Part shown: in pieces, positions 34,810-43,923 of the stretch
How positions within the stretch are numbered: the first letter of the stretch is position 1
How the letters are laid out: every line of letters starts with the position of its first letter
From: Prochloraceae cyanobacterium
Lineage (GTDB): Bacteria > Cyanobacteriota > Cyanobacteriia > Cyanobacteriales > JASJDA01
Direction of reading: 5' to 3'
Length of the DNA stretch: 47,400 nucleotides
Assembly: GCA_030065755.1 (NCBI GenBank)
Contig: JASJDA010000060.1
Location: forward strand, 1 to 47,400
Program-made: the position numbers and the translations under genes
Notes under the pieces: model-generated
Databases searched by the model: none
Seen by the model: only the letters and a program-made list of their open reading frames with translations
What the model was told of the DNA's origin: nothing

Positions 34810-34935
34810 GGGAGCAAGGGAGAGGGGGAGCAGGGGAGAGGGGGAGCAGGGGAGAGGGGGAGCAGGGGAGAGGGGGAGCAGGGGAGAGGGGGAGCAGGGG
34901 GAGAAACAAATAGCCAACAGCTAACAGCAAATAGC
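34810..34935. repeat. G-rich 16-bp tandem array plus AACAGC-type tail
   Basis: Units of AGCAGGGGAGAGGGGG repeat about five times (34810-34903), followed by AACAAATAGCCAACAGC and AACAGCAAATAGC. It fills the gap between the convergent proA and desaturase stops and ends at the desaturase stop. The same combination of G-rich array and AACAGC tail occurs at 46219-46378. The G-runs could form quadruplex structures. Confidence 0.9.
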
Positions 34936-35747
34936 TATTTTGACGCTAATTTTACGTTTTTGGCTAAACTTAAAACTTGAAGAAATTGAATTATCTTCCA
35001 GGTAATATCAATTTCCCACCATTGCAAACCGTGACGGGCAGAATATTGGAAAGCGTGATGATTGTTGTGCCAGCCTTCTCCAAAGGTTAAAAGGGCAACC
35101 CACCAACAATTTTTCGAGTTATCGTTAGATTCGTGAGTTTGATAGCCAAATTTGTGGGTAGCACTATTAACAAACCAAGTCAAGTGAAACACTATGACCA
35201 GTCGCATAAAAATTCCCCAAATAACAAATGACCAGCCTCCCAAGAAATAGAGGAATAATCCTAAAATTACTTGAATAGGAATAAAATACTTTTGACAAAA
35301 CTGGTAGAAGCGATCGTCAGCTATATCCTTGGTATAGCGAGGAATTTCCTTATCAGCTGGGATATGATGTAGCATCCAACCCATGTGGCTCCACCAAAAA
35401 CCTCGATGAGAATCGTGAGGGTCGTTTTGCGTATCTGAGTGTTTGTGATGTATGCGATGTAAGCCAATCCATCGAATTGGCCCTCCCTGACAAGCAAGAG
35501 TTCCGCAAAAAACTAGAAAATATTCTAACCATTTAGGGGTTTCAAAACTGCGATGGGAGACTAAGCGATGGAATCCCAAAGTAATTCCCAAAGCGCCAGT
35601 TACCCAATAAAGTAAAAAAGCAACGCCAAGTGCTCCCCAACTAAAATTACTGGGGAATATTGCTAAGATGGCTATTAAGTGGATTGAAGCCATATAAATA
35701 ATTACGCTCCAATCTCGGGAAAGTTTCTCTGATGTAGCGATAGTCAT
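34935..35747 (-). CDS. desC: Acyl-lipid delta-9 desaturase, copy 2 of a tandem pair
   Basis: 270 residues. DesC puts the first double bond into stearoyl chains of membrane lipids, using ferredoxin and O2. The three histidine boxes are HRLVSH (60-65), HRIHHK (97-102) and HNNHH (227-231), with four hydrophobic membrane segments between them. It is very similar in protein and DNA to the gene 123 bp upstream on the same strand. Differences cluster in the membrane segments. Both copies appear intact. Confidence 0.93.
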   Translation of the reverse strand: MTIATSEKLSRDWSVIIYMASIHLIAILAIFPSNFSWGALGVAFLLYWVTGALGITLGFHRLVSHRSFETPKWLEYFLVFCGTLACQGGPIRWIGLHRIHHKHSDTQNDPHDSHRGFWWSHMGWMLHHIPADKEIPRYTKDIADDRFYQFCQKYFIPIQVILGLFLYFLGGWSFVIWGIFMRLVIVFHLTWFVNSATHKFGYQTHESNDNSKNCWWVALLTFGEGWHNNHHAFQYSARHGLQWWEIDITWKIIQFLQVLSLAKNVKLASK

Positions 35748-35870
35748 ACAGTAATTTTAATGCTAACTAGATTAATGGAAAAATTTTGATAAATTTTGTT
35801 ATCTATGTTAAGGTTACAATCCTGTAAGAAGGCAAAAGCCTAGCTGTATAAACTCTTGCCCTCTTAGGAG

Positions 35871-36683
35871 TTATTTAACAGCTAACTTGACATTTTTAGC
35901 TAAACCTAGAAATTGGAGAAGCCTAATTGTCATCCAGGTAGCATCAATTTCCCACCACTCCAAACCGTGACGGGCAGAATATTGGTAAGCGTGGTGATTG
36001 TTGTGCCAGCCTTCTCCAAAAGATAGCAGGGCGACCCACCAGCAGTTGGTCGAGTTATCGTTAGATTCGTGACTTTGATAGCCAAATTTATGGGTAGCAC
36101 TATTAACAAGCCAAGTAACGTGAAACACTACCATAAGCCTTACAAAGATTCCCCAAATAACAAATGACCAGCCCCCTACAAAATAGAGTGCTAATCCTAA
36201 AGCTACCTGAATAGGAATCATACATTTCTGACAAAACTGGTAAAATTTGTCATCAGCTATATCTTGGGTATAACGGGGAATTTCTTTAGTAGCAGGGATG
36301 TGATATAACATCCAGACTAAATGGCTCCACCAAAACCCTCGATTAGAATCGTGAGGATCGTTTTGTGTATCGGAATATTTGTGATGCATGCGGTGCAGGC
36401 CAACCCACTCAAATGGCCCTCCCTGACAAGCTAGGGTTCCGCAAAAAACTAAAACATATTCTAACCATTTAGGGGTTTCAAAACTGCGATGGGAAACTAA
36501 GCGATGGAATCCTAAAGTAATTCCTATGCCTGCGGTTATCCAGTAAAGTAAAAAAGCAACGCCAACTGCTCCCCAGCTAAAATTACTGGGAAACAGGGCT
36601 AATAAAGCTATTAAGTGGATTGAAGTAAACCAAATAATTATGTTCCAATCTGGAGAAAGTTTATCTGATGTGGCAATAGTCAT
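35871..36683 (-). CDS. desC: Acyl-lipid delta-9 desaturase, copy 1 of a tandem pair
   Basis: 270 residues, same length and layout as its downstream neighbour: HRLVSH, HRMHHK and HNNHH boxes, GFHRLVSHRSFETPKWLEY and FGEGWHNNHHAYQYSARHGL. It acts in the membrane as acyl-lipid desaturase. It is likely the promoter-proximal copy. The gap between copies has its own leader of about 120 bp, so separate promoters are possible, and cold or light regulation as for other des genes cannot be judged. The tandem arrangement indicates local duplication. Confidence 0.93.
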   Translation of the reverse strand: MTIATSDKLSPDWNIIIWFTSIHLIALLALFPSNFSWGAVGVAFLLYWITAGIGITLGFHRLVSHRSFETPKWLEYVLVFCGTLACQGGPFEWVGLHRMHHKYSDTQNDPHDSNRGFWWSHLVWMLYHIPATKEIPRYTQDIADDKFYQFCQKCMIPIQVALGLALYFVGGWSFVIWGIFVRLMVVFHVTWLVNSATHKFGYQSHESNDNSTNCWWVALLSFGEGWHNNHHAYQYSARHGLEWWEIDATWMTIRLLQFLGLAKNVKLAVK

Positions 36684-36854
36684 GTAGTAATTTGAATGCT
36701 AACTTGATACAAAAGTTATGCGCTTTTGGCGCCAGAGTAATTAAGATCGGTTAAGTAAAATCCTGCAAATTAGACTCCAGCTTTCTACTTAGGTAAAAAT
36801 TCGGAGTAACTTTACAATTATTCACATAACTAAATAATACTCCTTTATTGACAA

Positions 36855-38087
36855 ATGAACAGCTTAAAGCTGCTAGAAGAAGCACGAAGTACGCTATCCC
36901 CGATTTTTTCCCAAATCGATACTAAGGTCAAGCAAAATCTAAAAAAGGTAATTGAAGCCTTTCGGAAATACCGCGTTGGCGTTCAGCATTTTGCTAGTGT
37001 TAGCGGTTACGGACACGACGATTTAGGTCGTGAAACTCTAGATAAAGTTTTTGCTCAAATCGTAGGAGCCGAAGCCGCAACAGTGCGAGTACAATTTGTT
37101 TCTGGAACGCACGCGATCGCTTGTGCTTTGTTTGGGGTACTTCGTCCTGGGGACGAAATGTTGGCCGTCGCTGGTACCCCTTACGACACCCTAGAAGAAG
37201 TAATTGGTTTGCGAGGCCATAATAATGGTTCCCTAGCTGAGTTTAACATCGAATATCGCGAATTATCTTTAACCAAAGATAAAACCATTGACTGGGAAGG
37301 CTTGAGTAAGGCTGTAAAGGACAATACTCGCTTAGTATTGATTCAGCGATCGTGCGGCTATTCCTGGCGTCAGAGTTTGTCTGTGGAGGAGATCGAAAAA
37401 ATTGTTAAATTAGTAAAACAACAAAATCCTCGCACTGTTTGTTTTGTCGATAACTGTTATGGAGAATTTATTGAAGATAAAGAACCTACTGCAGTGGGCG
37501 CAGATCTAATTGCTGGTTCCCTAATTAAAAATCCTGGAGGGACTATAGTAACTGCTGGGGGCTATATTGCAGGAAAGGCGGACTTAGTAGAAATGGCTGC
37601 AAGTCGCTTAACAGCGCCAGGAATTGGCAGTAGTGGGGGAGCAACCTTCGATCTAAATCGCTTGCTGTTTCAAGGTTTATTTTTAGCACCGCAGATGGTA
37701 GGAGAGGCAGTTAAAGGAAGTCACTTAATTGCTTGTGTTTTTGACAAACTGGGTTATCCCGTAAATCCTTTGCCTTTAGCGCCTCGTCGAGATGTAATTC
37801 AGGCGATCGAGTTGGGAAGTGCCGAGAAGTTAATTGCCTTCTGTAAAGCCATTCAACAGTATTCTCCAGTGGGTTCCTATCTCGACCCGACTCCCGCACC
37901 GATGCCAGGGTATGAAAGCCAATTAGTGATGGCTGGAGGGACTTTTATTGACGGGAGTACCTCCGAGTTTTCCGCAGACGGGCCATTAAGAGAGCCATAT
38001 ATTGTTTTTTGTCAAGGTGGAACCCACTGGACTCACGTAGCGATCGCTCTAGAAGCAGCCATTGAAGCGGTGGGATTTTGTGCTTAA
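36855..38087 (+). CDS. Methionine gamma-lyase family PLP enzyme (YnbB/'aluminium resistance' type)
   Basis: 410 residues, fold-type I PLP enzyme. Seen are SGYGHDDLGRETLDKVFAQI, VQFVSGTHAIACALFG (PLP phosphate region), VCFVDNCYGEF (Asp to the pyridine N) and AGSLIKNPGGTIVTAGGYIAG with the Schiff-base Lys225. The terminal CQGGTHWTHVAIAL motif matches this family, often annotated methionine gamma-lyase-like or aluminium resistance protein. Real substrate is not established for the family. Its stop overlaps the convergent yjbQ stop by 4 bases. Confidence 0.9.
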   Translation: MNSLKLLEEARSTLSPIFSQIDTKVKQNLKKVIEAFRKYRVGVQHFASVSGYGHDDLGRETLDKVFAQIVGAEAATVRVQFVSGTHAIACALFGVLRPGDEMLAVAGTPYDTLEEVIGLRGHNNGSLAEFNIEYRELSLTKDKTIDWEGLSKAVKDNTRLVLIQRSCGYSWRQSLSVEEIEKIVKLVKQQNPRTVCFVDNCYGEFIEDKEPTAVGADLIAGSLIKNPGGTIVTAGGYIAGKADLVEMAASRLTAPGIGSSGGATFDLNRLLFQGLFLAPQMVGEAVKGSHLIACVFDKLGYPVNPLPLAPRRDVIQAIELGSAEKLIAFCKAIQQYSPVGSYLDPTPAPMPGYESQLVMAGGTFIDGSTSEFSADGPLREPYIVFCQGGTHWTHVAIALEAAIEAVGFCA

Positions 38088-38503
38088 TGACCGCTAATGT
38101 GAACTACAATTTCTCTTTGGTGGGAATATTGGCGATGTTCCCAAAGATAAATTCCCTGCCAAGTTCCTAATACTAGTCTTCCTCTGGCAATGGGAATTTG
38201 TTCGGAAGTGTGGGTGAGTGCGGAACGAATGTGAGCGGGCATATCGTCAGACCCTTCGGTATTGTGTATGTAGAGGCTAGAGTCTTCTGGTACCAGTTTG
38301 GCAAAAAAGTTGGATAAATCTCTGAGTACGTCGGGATCCGCGTTTTCCTGAATCACCAAAGATGCTGAAGTATGGCGCACAAAAATATTACAAAGACCCG
38401 TTTCTATGCCCGACTCGGCAACGATCGCTTCAATTTTGGCAGTAATTTTGTGTAAGGATTTGGCAGTTGTTTTAATTTTGAGTGCTTTTTGATATTGATT
38501 CAT
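38084..38503 (-). CDS. YjbQ family protein (UPF0047, thiamine-phosphate-synthase-like)
   Basis: 139 residues, one compact domain. Family motifs are CNIFVRHTSASLVIQENADPDVLRDL, EGSDDMPAHIRSALT and GTWQGIYLWEHR, with conserved His residues that likely bind metal. Members can replace thiamine-phosphate synthase in E. coli tests, but the natural role is unclear. The SPFH gene lies immediately upstream on the same strand (14 bp), so the two are cotranscribed. Confidence 0.93.
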   Translation of the reverse strand: MNQYQKALKIKTTAKSLHKITAKIEAIVAESGIETGLCNIFVRHTSASLVIQENADPDVLRDLSNFFAKLVPEDSSLYIHNTEGSDDMPAHIRSALTHTSEQIPIARGRLVLGTWQGIYLWEHRQYSHQREIVVHISGH

Positions 38504-38517
38504 GACTGAAGAGATAG

Positions 38518-39405
38518 CTAGGAGTGAAGATTTCCAGTATTGATTACTGGCTGTATATTCTGTTCGGAAGTCAAAACCACTAACAAATTATTAATCATGG
38601 CTGCTTTGGTGGACTCGTCCCAGTTAATATTTTCCTGTTTGCTCAGTCGTTCGATCGACATTTCTACCATGCTTAAGGCTCCTTCAATAATTTGCTTGCG
38701 AGCGGCTATAATTGCTTGAGCTTGTTGTCGGCGCAGCATTACTTGAGCAATTTCTGGAGCGTAGGCCAGGTAAGAGATGCGGCTTTCAATTACTTCAACT
38801 CCAGCTACCTCCAAACGAGCTTGCACTTCTTGTTGTAGTGCAGCATTAATTTCGTCGGGATTGCCTCTTAATGAAGCCTCTTTTTCCTCTCCAGTATCAT
38901 AAGGATAATTTATAGCAAGGGCGCGGATTGCCGTTTCGCTTTGTATGGCAACAAATTCTTCGTAGTAGTCTACGTCAAAGATAGCTTTGGCTGAGTCTAC
39001 TACCCGCCAGACAACTACAGCACCAATTTCAATGGGGTTACCTCTAGCGTCGTTTACTTTAAGGCGATCGCTGTTGAAGTTGCGAACTCTCAGAGAAACT
39101 AGTTTTTTGGAGGCTAAAGGGTTAACCCACCAGAAACCAGCTTCTCGAACAGTACCGACGTAGCTACCCAGAAAGATTAGCACGCGAGCTCGGTTGGGTT
39201 CAATTGCGATCGAGCCTGCGAGTAGGATTGAAGATAAGATTATGAGCATAATTCCCAATATCTGGGCGTTCGAGATACTTGCCAACTCGTTGAGGTTAGA
39301 AATACTTTTAGCCAGCCACAAGCCACAGCCAGCGACGATCGCAATTCCTGGAATAGCTACAAAGCCACTAAGTTTAAACGCGGGAAATTCCTGAGTATTT
39401 GCCAT
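38518..39405 (-). CDS. SPFH/Band 7 (prohibitin-like) membrane protein
   Basis: 295 residues. Two N-terminal membrane helices (about 13-31 and 45-66) precede an SPFH domain (RARVLIFLGSYVGTVREAGFWWVNPLASKKLVSLRVRNF through YLAYAPEIAQVMLRRQQA) and a helical tail. Such proteins form membrane scaffolds that control proteases or lipid domains. No NfeD partner gene is adjacent. It is cotranscribed with yjbQ downstream. Confidence 0.92.
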   Translation of the reverse strand: MANTQEFPAFKLSGFVAIPGIAIVAGCGLWLAKSISNLNELASISNAQILGIMLIILSSILLAGSIAIEPNRARVLIFLGSYVGTVREAGFWWVNPLASKKLVSLRVRNFNSDRLKVNDARGNPIEIGAVVVWRVVDSAKAIFDVDYYEEFVAIQSETAIRALAINYPYDTGEEKEASLRGNPDEINAALQQEVQARLEVAGVEVIESRISYLAYAPEIAQVMLRRQQAQAIIAARKQIIEGALSMVEMSIERLSKQENINWDESTKAAMINNLLVVLTSEQNIQPVINTGNLHS

Positions 39406-39464
39406 TATTGCTGGTTTTTGGGTTTGTATTGCTCTGGTAATGACTGAAATAGCAAGCTTTAACT

Positions 39465-40550
39465 TTATGTTTTAGATTGTAAATATTCAATTACAGCACG
39501 AGCAATTATCTCACATCCGTCAGCAGGTAGGGATGAATTTTGCTGAGGCGATCGAGGATTTTGCAAGAGAAAATCCCAGTTTCCAGAGAAAAATTCTTCG
39601 GGAGTTAGGATTTGATGATAGGCGTAATTTTGAATTCCTGCTATTAAAACAGAGGCTTCGGCAAAACCTTCGCGAGTCAAAGAAACTATTGGCTTACCTA
39701 GAGATAAGGTTTCTGAAAAGGTACTGTATCCTGGTTTAGAAACTATTCGATCGCACAAGGGCATAAAGTCTACTGGTCGATAGCGGCTATCTTCTACTTT
39801 AAGTAAATTTGGCAGGTCTGGGGCAAATCGATCGAAGGTAATAAATTGCCAATCGGGGAATTTGTTGAGATTGTTATAGGGTATGGCTTGCAGTCCCAAT
39901 CCGCCAAAGGTGAGTAAGATTGTTTTTTCTTTCGGTTTGGTTAAATTAAAATCATTTTGTAACTCAGTTTTACTGTAGTGAGGGTTTGCACCTGTTAAAC
40001 CTACGTCGGTAATATTGCTAAAAGCACTCATCGGTTCGTGCATTGGCAATCGAAACAGGCGATCGCACTTTGAATAGTACTCTCTAATTCGATCGGCAAT
40101 TTCTGTAAATTCTCCTCCCCAATCTTTATATATAAAATCCCAGCCAAAGTTACTCATCATCCAACAAGGAATTCCAGCGGCTTTAGCTATTGGCACTGCT
40201 AGAGGAGGAATATCTGCTAAAACTAAACCAACTCTATTAGTGCGAATAAAATTTACTTCAGAAGCAATAATGGAGTTTTGACGATCGTGAATGTGCTGCC
40301 ATTTTTCTAAAGTAGCGGCTTTATCCATTGTCAAGCTATCGGATTGGATGACACCAACATCAAAAGTACGGGGACGATAGATAAAATCTGCTTTAATGTA
40401 AGCTTCTAGTAACCAACGGGGTGCAGTCGTTACCAGTACTAGCAATATATCCGGAAAAAGCTGCTTAATCTTCCTAGCCACTGATGCAGCGCGCGCAGCG
40501 TGACCGAAACCGTGGCTGGTAATGGCTATGTATAAAACGGGTCTAGACAT
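39465..40550 (-). CDS. Glycosyltransferase-like protein (GT-B fold)
   Basis: 361 residues, soluble. The N-terminal AITSHGFGHAARAASVARKI is the glycine-rich loop of GT-B enzymes related to MurG and UDP-sugar transferases. VLADIPPLAVPIAKAAGIPCWMMSNFGWDFIY and the C-terminal donor-site segment CDRIVSKPGYSTFSETLSLGKPIVSL agree with it. Sugar and acceptor are unknown. A desaturase/SDR gene lies upstream on the same strand and an SPFH gene downstream. Confidence 0.82.
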   Translation of the reverse strand: MSRPVLYIAITSHGFGHAARAASVARKIKQLFPDILLVLVTTAPRWLLEAYIKADFIYRPRTFDVGVIQSDSLTMDKAATLEKWQHIHDRQNSIIASEVNFIRTNRVGLVLADIPPLAVPIAKAAGIPCWMMSNFGWDFIYKDWGGEFTEIADRIREYYSKCDRLFRLPMHEPMSAFSNITDVGLTGANPHYSKTELQNDFNLTKPKEKTILLTFGGLGLQAIPYNNLNKFPDWQFITFDRFAPDLPNLLKVEDSRYRPVDFMPLCDRIVSKPGYSTFSETLSLGKPIVSLTREGFAEASVLIAGIQNYAYHQILTPEEFFSGNWDFLLQNPRSPQQNSSLPADGCEIIARAVIEYLQSKT

Positions 40551-40573
40551 TATCTAAGGGATGAATAATAAAG

Positions 40574-40622
40574 GATGAAGGATGAATGCTCGTCTTTTTA
40601 CTTTCATTCTCCATCCTTCATC
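40574..40622 (-). terminator. Hairpin between the desaturase/SDR and glycosyltransferase genes
   Basis: GATGAAGGATG (40574-40584) pairs exactly with CATCCTTCATC (40612-40622), with AATG/CATT adding pairs inside. On the minus strand it follows the stop of the desaturase/SDR gene by 6 bases and is followed by TTTATTATT, so it may terminate or attenuate that transcript. The GGATGAA-like units recur several times in the 78-bp gap. Confidence 0.45.
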
Positions 40623-40628
40623 TTTCCC

Positions 40629-41924
40629 TCATCCCTCAGATAATTTCTCTGAATTAGATACAGCAGCTAAGAAATCTTTAGCTTGATGACTGAAAAGTTT
40701 GAAATAGGTACTGACAAAAAATTCTTTGAGGGGAAAAGCAATAAAAGTAAGAGGGTTAATGGTAACGATAATATTGCGATCGTCTCGCTGGGCTGAGTTG
40801 ACAATTTGTTTTGCTACCCAATTAGCAGACATCACTCCGATGGGGTTGAGATTGCTTTTAAAAGGGCCGAGAATTAGTTTTCTTACCACACAAGGAGCGT
40901 CGAGACGGCGCAATGTCACTAGATCCCCCATGGTTCTTTTGCTCAGTTCGTAAAGAGGACTAAAAGCGGGGCTTGCTTCTGCTTCTGAAGTGTTGACCCA
41001 AACTTCTTTGCGAACTATATCTTCGTTGCTGCGAACGGTTTGGAAAAATAATTCCATTAATCGCCAACTAGAAAATGCATTAACTTCATAAGATTTGCCG
41101 ATCGCGTCTGCTGTCCTCTCTCCATGCACGTTAATGCCGTGGTTGAGGATCAGTATATCTATTTTTTCTAGTTTTGCTGTTAATTCTGATTCGGATCCTA
41201 CTTGCCATTTAATAGTTTTGACTGGCAAATTTTCTCCATTTATGGTAATAAAAATATCTTTTTCTGAAGAAGTCAGAGCAATTACTTTTGCTCCTTTGGC
41301 GTGCAATTGTTCGAGCAAACCCAGACCCAAACTTCCAGAGGCTCCAGTAATAGCAATTGTTTTACCCTTAAGAGATAGAGCTGTACCCATAAGTTTATCT
41401 ACTAACGTCAACGTACCGCTATAGTAAGCATTTTGGTTGTCAAAATGATGCCGCCAGTGGTAAGGTCGATTGACAAACCAGGGAGCTGGTAAACTTTTAA
41501 AGTCTCCAGGACGATGGGTTATATCGGTTAATTCGTCTGCGTATGCTAAGCCAAATCCTCGCGCGATCGCTCCCAATAAGAAAGTTATAGTATATATCGA
41601 ACCCGCCCAAGCTGCCCATTGATGGGGAATTCCCCAGATATTTGCGATTCCCCAAGGCAGCAAACTCAATACCAGCATTACCAGAGATTCTGGTACGTCA
41701 TTGTACCAATGAGCTTGTTTGTAGATGCGATCGCTGATTACTGATAAATCTCGGCGGAAAACTTTATGATGCCATACGTGCAAGCGATAGAGAAACGGCC
41801 AATGATGGGATAGGGCGTGATAGCAATCTCTGACTATTTCTACCCATAAAATAGACAAAAGTGCGATTATTCCTACAGAGATACCTGTGCTGACCTGTGG
41901 GATGAAGATTTCTTGGATAACCAT
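40629..41924 (-). CDS. Bifunctional fatty acid hydroxylase/sterol desaturase - short-chain dehydrogenase
   Basis: 431 residues. The N-terminal half (about 1-180) is a membrane di-iron domain with histidine clusters (HALSHHWPFLYRLHVWHH, HWRHHFDNQ) and several membrane helices. The C-terminal half is a short-chain dehydrogenase with NAD(P) loop TGASGSLGLG, ILNHGINVHG and the catalytic Tyr-x-x-x-Lys (YELSK). This two-domain arrangement is a known cyanobacterial type, probably acting on lipids or isoprenoids, with substrate unknown. It heads the run of minus-strand genes from 41.9 kb. Confidence 0.88.
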   Translation of the reverse strand: MVIQEIFIPQVSTGISVGIIALLSILWVEIVRDCYHALSHHWPFLYRLHVWHHKVFRRDLSVISDRIYKQAHWYNDVPESLVMLVLSLLPWGIANIWGIPHQWAAWAGSIYTITFLLGAIARGFGLAYADELTDITHRPGDFKSLPAPWFVNRPYHWRHHFDNQNAYYSGTLTLVDKLMGTALSLKGKTIAITGASGSLGLGLLEQLHAKGAKVIALTSSEKDIFITINGENLPVKTIKWQVGSESELTAKLEKIDILILNHGINVHGERTADAIGKSYEVNAFSSWRLMELFFQTVRSNEDIVRKEVWVNTSEAEASPAFSPLYELSKRTMGDLVTLRRLDAPCVVRKLILGPFKSNLNPIGVMSANWVAKQIVNSAQRDDRNIIVTINPLTFIAFPLKEFFVSTYFKLFSHQAKDFLAAVSNSEKLSEG

Positions 41925-42246
41925 ATACCTACTATTATTGAATTTACTTTCTTATTGTTAAGTTTAGTTAATAGATTTTAACGCTTTCCCTCTCATTTTT
42001 AGATGAAACCTCATTTTCCTTTTGCCCGTGTCTAAATCCATAAGTGGGATTAATCTAAAGATTAAAGCCAGGAAAATTCAGATTTTTCTAAGATTTTTAA
42101 CATTTTCAGATAAAATAAAACAATATACAGCTTAGCTCAAAGCTAACAAAGAGAAAACCAACAAAAAAAAGATGGCAGAAGCTTTGGTCTTATAGTTACA
42201 AACCTTAGTATCACCTCTAATTAAATTAGAAAATCTAAACAAAATT

Positions 42247-43698
42247 ATGCACGAAAAGTCTTGGCCAGAAAACGAGTCTGACAAAGAGCTAGATCCGATA
42301 AGTAATCTGCTATCAGAATTATCTGACCCAGAAGAAGAAGAAGAAGAATTTAGAAGAGATTTCTTTAAGGGTTTAGAAGGACGCAGGAGTAAAGCAGCCT
42401 TTGTACTGACGATCGTATGGGGGACTACTATAGCCCTCCATTTAGTTTCTTGGGGATACTGGGCAGCTTTAGGTTTTAGCGGACTCATAGCAATTCAATC
42501 AATACGCTTAGTAGTGGCTAGACCCAAATCTTCTAGCAAAACACTCGATCGAGATTGTTTAGCTGACGCTCCTTTTGTTTCCCTAGTAGTAGCGGCCAAA
42601 AACGAAGAAGCTGTAATTGGCAATTTAGCTAAAATGCTGTGCGATCTAGACTATCCGATCGATAAGTATGAAGTCTGGATAATCAACGATAACAGCAGCG
42701 ATGGAACTCCAATTATCTTAAACAAACTGGCACGAGAATGCGATCGCCTCAACGTGTTACACCGAGGTGTTGGGGCTACTGGAGGCAAATCTGGAGCTTT
42801 AAATCAAGTATTGCCTTTAACTAAAGGAGAAATTATCGGGGTATTTGATGCCGATGCGAAAGTATCGGCTGACTTGCTGCTACAGATGCTGCCCTTATTT
42901 GACTCAGAAGAAATAGGAGCAGTACAAGTGCGCAAAGCAATATCCAACGCCTCCTTAAATTTTTGGACGCGAGGTCAGATGGCAGAAATGGCTGTAGATA
43001 GCTATTATCAACAGCAGCGCTACGCGATCGGCGGTATAGGGGAACTCAGAGGTAACGGTCAATTCGTGCGTCGCTCTGCTTTAGAGCGTTGTGGAGGTTG
43101 GAACGAGCAAACAATTACTGACGATCTAGATTTAACCATTCGCTTGCATCTAGATGGCTGGAATATAGGTTTTCTTCAATTCCCCCCAGTGCAAGAAGAA
43201 GGAGTAGAGAATGCTAAAGCCCTTTGGCACCAGCGCAACCGCTGGGCAGAAGGAGGATATCAGCGCTATCTAGACTACTGGCGCTTGATTGTTAGTAACC
43301 GTATGGGTTTCAAGAAAACCGCCGATCTGCTCACATTTTTAACGACTCAATATATACTTGCCGCAGCAGCAATACCAGATTGCTTGATGGCGATCGCTCG
43401 TCATCGTCTCCCAGTGTTTGCTCCTCTATCGACTTTACTGTTTACTCTAACGGCGTGGGGAATGTTTTCGGGTTTGCGTCGCATCCGCAATCGAGAAAAA
43501 TTTAAGATTTCGGATTGGTTGATTATTAGTTTGCAAACTGTACGGGGCTTTATTTATATGCTCCATTGGCTGGTAGTAATGGCTAGTACAACTGCTAGGA
43601 TGTCCGTCCGACCTAAGCGACTTAAATGGGTTAAAACTGTCCATCAAGGCCATATTCAGACAGATCGATATAATCATAATGAATTAACAAACGATTAG
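42247..43698 (+). CDS. mgdA: Glycosyltransferase family 2, probable monoglucosyldiacylglycerol synthase
   Basis: 483 residues. After an acidic N-terminus with a six-Glu run, membrane helices lie at about 52-72 and 74-92. The GT-A domain has VAAKNEEAVIGN, INDNSSDGT, DAD (201-203), DDLD (292-295) and QRNRW (329-333), the processive-type D,D,D,QxxRW set. Three more helices follow. The GLEGRR-KAAFVLTIVWGTTIALHLVSWG segment and overall size agree with Synechocystis Sll1377 (MgdA), which transfers glucose to diacylglycerol in the first step of galactolipid synthesis. The family is sure, and the MgdA identity is from memory. ATG at 42247. Confidence 0.8.
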   Translation: MHEKSWPENESDKELDPISNLLSELSDPEEEEEEFRRDFFKGLEGRRSKAAFVLTIVWGTTIALHLVSWGYWAALGFSGLIAIQSIRLVVARPKSSSKTLDRDCLADAPFVSLVVAAKNEEAVIGNLAKMLCDLDYPIDKYEVWIINDNSSDGTPIILNKLARECDRLNVLHRGVGATGGKSGALNQVLPLTKGEIIGVFDADAKVSADLLLQMLPLFDSEEIGAVQVRKAISNASLNFWTRGQMAEMAVDSYYQQQRYAIGGIGELRGNGQFVRRSALERCGGWNEQTITDDLDLTIRLHLDGWNIGFLQFPPVQEEGVENAKALWHQRNRWAEGGYQRYLDYWRLIVSNRMGFKKTADLLTFLTTQYILAAAAIPDCLMAIARHRLPVFAPLSTLLFTLTAWGMFSGLRRIRNREKFKISDWLIISLQTVRGFIYMLHWLVVMASTTARMSVRPKRLKWVKTVHQGHIQTDRYNHNELTND

Positions 43699-43923
43699 CA
43701 CGCAGCGAATAAATTTGTTATCTTATATTTCAAGTAATCCTTCTATGTGAGATGTGAGGAGAAGTATAAATGATGGAGAAAAAATGGCAATGTGAGGAGT
43801 TTGTGTGAGGAGAAAAACTCCATCTTTTTTTTTAGCTTAATTCGTAAAAAATCCCACGCTATATTTTTTTGTTTGTACAAAAATTAGCGTGAGAAAGAGA
43901 AATAAAGAGTAAGCAGTATTAGC

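Noticed and set aside
34810-34903. Possible CRISPR array
   Set aside because: The repeat units are contiguous and only 16 bp, with no unique spacers and no cas genes. The 78-bp repeat at 7563-8035 fails for the same reason.
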